From Anaerolineae bacterium (GTDB taxonomy: Bacteria > Chloroflexota > Anaerolineae > Fen-1058), in assembly GCA_003154115.1 (NCBI GenBank), contig PMCF01000114.1, forward strand, positions 1 through 40,389: 40,389 nt of DNA, given 5' to 3'. Positions 31,149-36,933 of this stretch are shown in pieces. The translations under genes were made by a program, and so were the position numbers. Below the pieces are notes generated by a model. It saw nothing but the letters and a program-made list of their open reading frames with translations, did not search any database and was not told the origin of the DNA. The first letter of the stretch is position 1. Every line of letters starts with the position of its first letter.

Positions 31149-32164
31149 TGCCGACACAATTGATCATCGAACAGTTCACCAGCCGCGTGCTGGTCGACAA
31201 TCCGCTGGGCGATCCGGCGACGCGCCAACTGCCGATCATTCTGCCGCCCGATTACGCGTCGGACGACGAGACATCGGGCAGGCGCTATCCCGTGATCTAT
31301 GGATTGACCGGCTTCACGGGTAGCGGGCCGATGATGTTGAACCTCAGCGCGTGGCAGCCCAATTTGCCGCAGCGGATCGATCGCTTGATGGCCGAGGGCA
31401 AACTGTCACCCGCGATCTACGTGCTGCCCGATTGCTTCACGCGCTACGGCGGCAGCCAGTATCTCAACTCGACGGCCAGCGGACGCTACGAAGATTACGT
31501 CGTCGACGAGATCGTGCCGCACATCGATCGGATGTATCGCACGATCGCGAAGCCGGAAGGACGCGGCATCTTCGGGAAATCGAGCGGTGGCTACGGATCG
31601 ATTAGGCTGGGCATGAAGCATCCCGACGTGTTTGGCGCGGTGGCCTGCCACAGCGGCGACATGGCGTTCGATCTGGTCTATCGCCCCGACTTTCCCCAGT
31701 TCGTCAACGCGCTTCAAAAAGCCGGCGGGCTGGACAAATGGTGGATCGAGTTTGAGTGCAAAGTGAAGAAGGAAAGCCGCGACATCGAAGCCGTCAACAT
31801 TCTGGCGATGGCGGCTGCGTACTCTCCCAATCTGACCGCGCAACCACTCCCGATCGATTTTCCGTTTGACCTGGACACGTGCGAACTCAAGCCGGAAGTG
31901 TGGGCGCGCTGGCTGGAATGCGATCCGGTGCAGCTGGCCGATCGGTATGCCGACAATCTGAAGCGGCTGCGCCTGCTCTTTATCGATTGCGGCACACGCG
32001 ACGAATTCAATCTGCATTTCGGCGCGCGCATTCTCGTCAAAAAATTACAGGCGCTGGGCGTCGCACACGAATACGAAGAGTTCGACGACGGGCACATGAA
32101 TGTGCAGTATCGGTATGATGTGTCATTACCGAAGGTTGTTGGAGCGCTACAGGCTGCTGACTAA
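31148..32164 (+). CDS. Alpha/beta-hydrolase esterase (esterase D-like)
   Basis: 338 residues from the GTG at 31148, with GGGAGG upstream; the open frame further left is inside the PIN gene. The GxSxG elbow is G143-K-S145-S-G147 in 'GIFGKSSGGYGS', an Asp is likely in 'DCGTRDEF', and the His in 'DDGHMNVQYRY'. The layout is that of the putative-esterase family (enterochelin esterase / S-formylglutathione hydrolase). Substrate unknown. No signal peptide, so probably cytoplasmic. Confidence 0.75.
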   Translation: MPTQLIIEQFTSRVLVDNPLGDPATRQLPIILPPDYASDDETSGRRYPVIYGLTGFTGSGPMMLNLSAWQPNLPQRIDRLMAEGKLSPAIYVLPDCFTRYGGSQYLNSTASGRYEDYVVDEIVPHIDRMYRTIAKPEGRGIFGKSSGGYGSIRLGMKHPDVFGAVACHSGDMAFDLVYRPDFPQFVNALQKAGGLDKWWIEFECKVKKESRDIEAVNILAMAAAYSPNLTAQPLPIDFPFDLDTCELKPEVWARWLECDPVQLADRYADNLKRLRLLFIDCGTRDEFNLHFGARILVKKLQALGVAHEYEEFDDGHMNVQYRYDVSLPKVVGALQAAD

Positions 32165-32171
32165 ATACGCT

Positions 32172-32244
32172 GACGAGTGATGAGTGACGAGTGAATAGCC
32201 AATTGCGACTATTTACACATCACTCATCACTTTTCACTCATCAC
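32172..32244. repeat. Heptamer palindrome before the first PIG-L gene
   Basis: GACGAGT, GATGAGT, GACGAGT, GAATAGC, CAATTGC, GACTATT, then CACTCAT, CACTTTT, CACTCAT, in exact seven-base phase. Confidence 0.85.
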
Positions 32245-32255
32245 GGGAGGGGACC

Positions 32256-33029
32256 ATGTCCAAGTTCAACAGCAGTTACATTCCTAGATCCGCCATGACC
32301 ATCTTCGCGCATCCCGACGATTCCGAGTTCACCATCGGCGGGACACTGGCCAAGTGGGCCGCCGCCGGGTGCGAGATCACCATGGTGTTGTGCACCAGCG
32401 GCAACGTCGGTACGCACGATCCCCAGTACACGCTCAAGGCGCTGGCCAAAACACGCGAGGCCGAGCAGCAGGCGGTGGCCGACTTTTTTGGCGTGAAGCA
32501 CATCGTCTTCCTGCGCCACGACGACTGCGCGCTGGAGCCCGATCTGATCTTGAGCCGCAAGCTGGTGCATACGATTCGCAAGCACCAACCCGAAGTCGTG
32601 ATCTGCGGCGATCCCGAAGGCTGGTTCTACGGCAGCAACTACATCAATCATCCCGATCATCGCGCGGCGGCGAAAGCGGCGCTGGATGCGGTTTTTCCGC
32701 GCGCCGAGATGGAACTATTCTGGCCGGAAGAAGGGCCGGTGCACAAAGTCCATGCGGTCTACATTCAGGGCGCGAAGAAGTCCGACGTCGCGATCGATAT
32801 TACCACCACGCTTGAGAAAAAAGTGAGCGCCCTGAAACTGCACCAGAGCCAGCTCGGCGATTGGGATCCGACAGAGATGATCACGCAGTGGGCGCAGGAA
32901 GAAGCGAAGGCTGCGCGCAAACGGGCGAAGAAGACAGGCCAGAAGATCAAGGCCGACGACGGCGGCAAACTCACAGCCGCAGAAGTGTATCGCGTGATGA
33001 CGCTGGTCGATCAGCCGCAAGAGTCATGA
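32256..33029 (+). CDS. PIG-L/LmbE family deacetylase, copy 1
   Basis: 257 residues. Zinc motifs 'AHPDDSEF' (near residue 18) and 'NHPDHRAA' (near 129) are intact, as in N-acetylglucosaminyl deacetylases of bacillithiol/mycothiol and glycolipid pathways. The C-terminus carries an extra lysine/alanine-rich stretch. The ribosome site GGGAGGGG lies directly upstream. Followed 250 bases later by a paralogue. Substrate not evident from context. Confidence 0.85.
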   Translation: MSKFNSSYIPRSAMTIFAHPDDSEFTIGGTLAKWAAAGCEITMVLCTSGNVGTHDPQYTLKALAKTREAEQQAVADFFGVKHIVFLRHDDCALEPDLILSRKLVHTIRKHQPEVVICGDPEGWFYGSNYINHPDHRAAAKAALDAVFPRAEMELFWPEEGPVHKVHAVYIQGAKKSDVAIDITTTLEKKVSALKLHQSQLGDWDPTEMITQWAQEEAKAARKRAKKTGQKIKADDGGKLTAAEVYRVMTLVDQPQES

Positions 33030-33086
33030 CAGGGTGATAGGATGACAAGATGACAGAGAGAAGCGTCATAGCGAGGAAGCCGCACG

Positions 33087-33182
33087 GTGTCATTCCGAAG
33101 GAGCGCTGTTGGCGACTGAGGAATCATGGTTGGTCGCGCTAGAGATGCTTCGTCGCTAAACAGCGCTCCTCAGCATGACACG
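33087..33182. repeat. Palindromic repeat between the PIG-L genes
   Basis: The ends GTGTCATTCCGAAGGAGCGC and GCGCTCCTCAGCATGACAC face each other, a MITE-like palindrome of about 96 bases. The rest of the 250-base gap has imperfect seven-base units at 33037-33060 and 33242-33269 and no gene. Confidence 0.7.
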
Positions 33183-33279
33183 CACGGAAAGGGTTTTGCC
33201 CTGACGCATCACGCCTGAGGCAGGGTCACCTCGCATCGACACTCAGCAATCAGAAATCAACAATCAGAAATGGAGTTGA

Positions 33280-33990
33280 ATGGCAAAGTTTGACAGCGAC
33301 TGGATCCCCCAAGCGGCGATGACGATCTTCGCGCATCCCGACGATATGGAGTTTTCGTGCGGCGCGACGCTGGCGAAGTGGGCGCAGGCCGGCTGCGAGA
33401 TCACCGTGGTGTTGTGCACCAGCGGCAATGTCGGCACGCACGATGTGAAGTTCACGCCGTATTCGCTGGCCGCACTGCGCGAAGAAGAGCAGAAAAACGC
33501 CTGTGACGTATTGGGCATTAAGCACATCGAGTTTCTGCGCCACGACGACTGCCGCCTCGTGCCCGATCTGATGTTGCGCCGCGAGTTGGTGCAGCTGATC
33601 CGCCAGCACAAACCCGAGGTGGTCTTCTGCGGCGATCCGAATCTGGTGTTCTGGGGACCGAACCGCATCAATCATCCCGATCATCGTGCGGCGGCCTTCG
33701 CGGCGCTCGACGCGATCTTTCCCTGTGCCTCGATGGAACTGCTGTGGCCCGCAGAGGGTGCGGCGCACGAAGTCCACGGCGTCTACGTGCGCGCCTTCGA
33801 GCAGCTGGACACCTGGATCGATGTCGGCGACACGATCGAGTTGAAGATCAAGGCGCTGCGCGAGCATCACTGCCAGTTGGATGATTACAAAGACCTTGAA
33901 GGCACCATCCGCCAGCGCGCGATCGATGCGGGTAAAGAAAAAGGCATGGCCTTCGCAGAGAATTTCCGCGTCGTACGGTTGAAGGAATAA
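33280..33990 (+). CDS. PIG-L/LmbE family deacetylase, copy 2
   Basis: 236 residues with 'AHPDDMEFSCGATLAKW' and 'NHPDHRAAAFAALDA', very close to copy 1 over the core. It lacks copy 1's lysine-rich C-terminal extension. A tandem duplication is the simplest explanation; divergence at the substrate-facing loops suggests two substrates. Confidence 0.85.
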   Translation: MAKFDSDWIPQAAMTIFAHPDDMEFSCGATLAKWAQAGCEITVVLCTSGNVGTHDVKFTPYSLAALREEEQKNACDVLGIKHIEFLRHDDCRLVPDLMLRRELVQLIRQHKPEVVFCGDPNLVFWGPNRINHPDHRAAAFAALDAIFPCASMELLWPAEGAAHEVHGVYVRAFEQLDTWIDVGDTIELKIKALREHHCQLDDYKDLEGTIRQRAIDAGKEKGMAFAENFRVVRLKE

Positions 33991-33992
33991 TC

Positions 33993-34058
33993 GGACGCTG
34001 ATGAACGCAGATTGACGCAGATAAGATGAATCAGCGTAGATCAGCGGCAATCAGCGTC
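33993..34058. repeat. Short-period repeat before the homocysteine methyltransferase gene
   Basis: Recurring GCAGAT/ATCAGCG units with inverted symmetry (GACGCTGAT at the left, ATCAGCGTC at the right). Related in style to the heptamer palindromes but with a 10-base sub-period. Confidence 0.6.
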
Positions 34059-34072
34059 CCAGAGGATTTGAC

Positions 34073-35956
34073 ATGAGCAACGACTTCATTGAACGATTAC
34101 AACGCGGACCGGTGTTGTGCGATGGGGCGATGGGCACGCAGCTGCACGCGCACGGTATCACCTTCGATCATTCACTGGACGGACTGAATCTGACACAGCC
34201 GGAGGTGGTGCTGAACGTGCATCGCGGCTACGTAGAAGCGGGCGCCGATTTGCTGGAGACCAACACTTTCGGCAGCAATCGCTTCCGCTTGCTGGAGCAC
34301 GATCTGGAAAACAAGGTTGCGGAGATCAACCGAGCGGGCGTGAGATTGGCGCGCAAGGCCGCCGACGAATCACGCCGCCAGATCTACGTGGCTGGATCGG
34401 TGGGACCGCTGGGCGTGCGCCTCGCGCCGTTGGGCCGCGTGACGGCGACGGAGGCGTTCACCGCTTTCAAGGAACAAATCACCGTGCTGAACGAAGCCGG
34501 CGTCGATGCGTTGATCTTCGAGACGTTCAGCGACCTCAACGAGATCGTGCAGGCCATCAAAGCCGCGCGCGAAGTGAACACCACTCTGCCCCTCATCGCG
34601 CAGATGACCTACACCGAGGATGGCTGCACGCCGCTGGGTGATACGCCCGAGCAAGTGGCGCGCAAATTATGCGAACTGGAAGTGGATGTGATCGGCGCGA
34701 ATTGCAGCGTGGGCCCGGCCAAGTTATTGCCCGTGGTGCTGGCGCTGTCACGTCACGCGCGGCAAGTGGACTGCCGCCCGCTCGTCTCGATTCAACCCAA
34801 CGCCGGTTGGCCGCAGCGCATGGGATCACGCTTGATCTATCCCGCCACACCCGAATACTTCGGCGATTTCGCGCGGCGTTTCCTGCAAGCCGGCGCGTCG
34901 ATCATCGGCGGCTGCTGCGGCACCACGCCCGATCACATCCGCGCGATGCGCGCGGCGCTCGATGAAGTGGAATTGCAGCGATCGATCACGGTGGAAGTGG
35001 GCGAGGTGATTTCTGAAGCCGCAGAAGACCGATCGGGTTTAGCTCCTACGGCGCTCGCGCCCACGCAGCTGGCCGAGAAACTCGCCAAGAGACAGTTCGT
35101 CACCGCCATCGAAGTCGATCCGCCGCGCGGGCACAGCGCGACACGCCTGATCGAAGTGGCGCGGGAGTTGAAGCGCGCGGGCTTCGACGTGATGAACATC
35201 GCCGACACGCCGATGGCGCGCATGCGGATGAGCGCGTGGGCGCTGGCGCATTTGGTTCAGCGCGAGACCGAGATGGAAACGGTGCTGCACTTCCCCACGC
35301 GCGGCCGCAACTTGCTGCGCGTGCAAGGCGATCTGTTAGCGGCGCATGCCCTGGGCATTCGCAATCTGCTGGTAATGATGGGCGATCCGCCGTCGGTGGG
35401 CGATTATCCCGAAGCAGGCGATCAGCACGACATCGTGCCGTCGGGGTTGGTGAAATTGATCAAGGGCAGCCTGAACAGCGGCAAAGATTCGGCGGGCATT
35501 TCGATCGGCGCGGGCACGTTGTTCCATGTGGGCGTGGCGGTGAATTTCTATCCGCAGGATCTGGAACGCGAGATCAAGACGTTCCGCAAGAAGATCGTGT
35601 CGGGCGCGGACTTCGCGGTGTCGCAACCTATCTTCGATGTCACGCCGGTGCGCGTCTTCCTGCAGCGCTATCGCGATCAATTCGGCGAGGTTCCGATCCC
35701 CATCATGGGCGGGGTGCTGCCTCCGGCCTCACTGCGCAATGCCGAGTTCCTGCACAACGAACTGCCGAGCATCATCCTGCCGGAGTGGACGTTGGAGCGC
35801 ATGCGCAAGGCGAGCGATGGTCGCAAAGAAGGGATCAAGATCGCGCGCGAGGCGCTGCTGGAATTGAAGGAGTTGTTGCAAGGGGTGTATGTGATGCCGA
35901 TGTTTGGACGGTATGATTCGGCGGCAGAGGTGATTGAAGGGGTGAAAGCGGGATAG
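34073..35956 (+). CDS. Homocysteine S-methyltransferase / methylenetetrahydrofolate reductase fusion
   Basis: 627 residues. Residues 1-300 are a homocysteine-binding barrel with zinc ligands C211, C281 and C282. The rest is a MetF-type flavin barrel: 'IEVDPPRGHS' at its start, 'DVMNIADTP', 'GIRNLLVMMGDPPSVGDYP' for folate and FAD, and 'DFAVSQPIFDV'. It resembles YitJ-type proteins. The MTHFR half would reduce methylene-THF to methyl-THF for MetH, while the first half methylates homocysteine from another donor such as S-methylmethionine. It is codirectional with the methionine synthase 4 kb upstream. Confidence 0.93.
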   Translation: MSNDFIERLQRGPVLCDGAMGTQLHAHGITFDHSLDGLNLTQPEVVLNVHRGYVEAGADLLETNTFGSNRFRLLEHDLENKVAEINRAGVRLARKAADESRRQIYVAGSVGPLGVRLAPLGRVTATEAFTAFKEQITVLNEAGVDALIFETFSDLNEIVQAIKAAREVNTTLPLIAQMTYTEDGCTPLGDTPEQVARKLCELEVDVIGANCSVGPAKLLPVVLALSRHARQVDCRPLVSIQPNAGWPQRMGSRLIYPATPEYFGDFARRFLQAGASIIGGCCGTTPDHIRAMRAALDEVELQRSITVEVGEVISEAAEDRSGLAPTALAPTQLAEKLAKRQFVTAIEVDPPRGHSATRLIEVARELKRAGFDVMNIADTPMARMRMSAWALAHLVQRETEMETVLHFPTRGRNLLRVQGDLLAAHALGIRNLLVMMGDPPSVGDYPEAGDQHDIVPSGLVKLIKGSLNSGKDSAGISIGAGTLFHVGVAVNFYPQDLEREIKTFRKKIVSGADFAVSQPIFDVTPVRVFLQRYRDQFGEVPIPIMGGVLPPASLRNAEFLHNELPSIILPEWTLERMRKASDGRKEGIKIAREALLELKELLQGVYVMPMFGRYDSAAEVIEGVKAG

Positions 35957-35988
35957 CGAGACAGAGTGACTGTGAGATGGAGAGAAAG

Positions 35989-36025
35989 AGCGTCGCCGGG
36001 CGATCCTCGATCGCCCGGCGACGCT
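35989..36025. terminator. Perfect GATC palindrome, left copy (bidirectional terminator-like)
   Basis: The 17-base arms are complementary, centred on CTC between two GATC sites. It lies between two converging genes. T-runs are weak, so strong stem stability would do the work. Sequence is closely related to the palindrome at 36813. Confidence 0.65.
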
Positions 36026-36048
36026 TGGTTTATATCTCAAGCGATTGC

Positions 36049-36396
36049 TCACGAAGCGATAATCTGTTTGGACAGCAACTCAAACGCATCTTCAAGATTC
36101 TGAACGGTTGAGTCACGCGAGCCGGTGGCCGTGTGCAGATGATGGGGATGCGTTTTGATCTCAGGGTGATGCGGAGCATTGTCCCAACCGGCAATGAGCT
36201 TCTCGGATTCGTCCAGCCAATAATAGCTGTATTTCTTCAACCGACCGTCGATCCACACTTCAGAGACCCGCAGGCTGCTCCCATCGGCAAGCAGGAGATG
36301 GGCCTTGTAGAGCTCGATCCCTTCACGCACCAGATGGTCAACTGCTACAATCCCGGTCACCAGATCGCGGTAGCGGGCCAGCAGCTCTTCTTTCAC
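36049..36396 (-). CDS. tumE: TumE-like toxin (DUF6516 family)
   Basis: 115 residues with the family signature 'SEVWIDGRLKKYSYYWLDE' and 'WDNAPHHPEIKTHPHHLH'. TumE-type proteins are toxins of two-gene TA systems. It overlaps the antitoxin by four bases and follows it on the same strand. The toxic mechanism is not evident here. Confidence 0.7.
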   Translation of the reverse strand: MKEELLARYRDLVTGIVAVDHLVREGIELYKAHLLLADGSSLRVSEVWIDGRLKKYSYYWLDESEKLIAGWDNAPHHPEIKTHPHHLHTATGSRDSTVQNLEDAFELLSKQIIAS

Positions 36397-36719
36397 GGCG
36401 CCGCTTCCATTTTTTGCACTGCGGCCCGCGCCTTTTCCGCACGGTCAAATACCGTCATCCAGAAGAACCAATCATTGTAGTCTTCGTGCGCTTGCAGCGT
36501 GTTCAGTGTGCGGAGTTTTTTGCGCTCGAATTGCGCAAAGGTCAAGCCATATCGGCGCTCGTAGCGGCGAATGTGGATCGTGGCTTCGCGTTGTTCTTTG
36601 CTTAGCTCACGCGCCCGCTGCTTCGCGGCCGCGCGAAGAGCCGTGCGCAGCAAGCGATCCTGCTCGCCGCTGGTTAGATACTCGATGGCATTCGGCACGC
36701 GTATTTCGACACTCTTCAT
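36393..36719 (-). CDS. tumA: TumA-like antitoxin
   Basis: 108 residues, highly charged and mostly helical, with an arginine-rich centre ('IHIRRYERRYGLTFAQFERKK'). It fits the antitoxin of the TumE pair by position, size and overlap. A TATAAT box (36757-36752) with an upstream TGC (extended -10) lies 33 bases before its start. Confidence 0.65.
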   Translation of the reverse strand: MKSVEIRVPNAIEYLTSGEQDRLLRTALRAAAKQRARELSKEQREATIHIRRYERRYGLTFAQFERKKLRTLNTLQAHEDYNDWFFWMTVFDRAEKARAAVQKMEAAP

Positions 36720-36751
36720 AGCGGCCTCATTTCAGGGTTGTTCTCGCAAGA

Positions 36752-36757
36752 ATTATA
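36752..36757 (-). promoter_or_regulatory. Extended -10 promoter of tumA-tumE
   Basis: Read leftward, TGC-TATAAT, with no good -35 match. The TG dinucleotide makes it an extended -10 site. Confidence 0.5.
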
Positions 36758-36812
36758 GCACAGACCTCAGGGCCATTCCGTCGCAGCGCAGGCTGCAACA
36801 GGTGAAGTAAGC

Positions 36813-36851
36813 AAACGCCGCCGGGCGATCGAGGATCGCCCGGCGGCGTTT
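36813..36851. terminator. Perfect GATC palindrome, right copy
   Basis: The 18-base arms (AAACGCCGCCGGGCGATC and inverse) around GAG, ending in TTTTGTTGGTTTT on the plus strand. It is the same family as 35989, in the opposite orientation (centre GAG versus CTC). The two bracket the tumA-tumE unit. Confidence 0.65.
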
Positions 36852-36880
36852 TGTTGGTTTTGCTCGACTCGTTGTATACT
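36851..36880 (+). promoter_or_regulatory. Promoter of the NACHT-FGE gene
   Basis: TTGTTG at 36851-36856, 18 bases, TATACT at 36875-36880. The predicted start near 36887 leaves a leader of about 47 bases with GGAGG before the ATG. Confidence 0.5.
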
Positions 36881-36933
36881 GGACACGACAGACTACAACG
36901 GATTGAGAAATCAACGAATTCTGCGGAGGCCGC

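Noticed and set aside
22663-32244. CRISPR array
   Set aside because: The repeats are contiguous seven-base units without spacers, scattered as single palindromes, and no cas genes are present.
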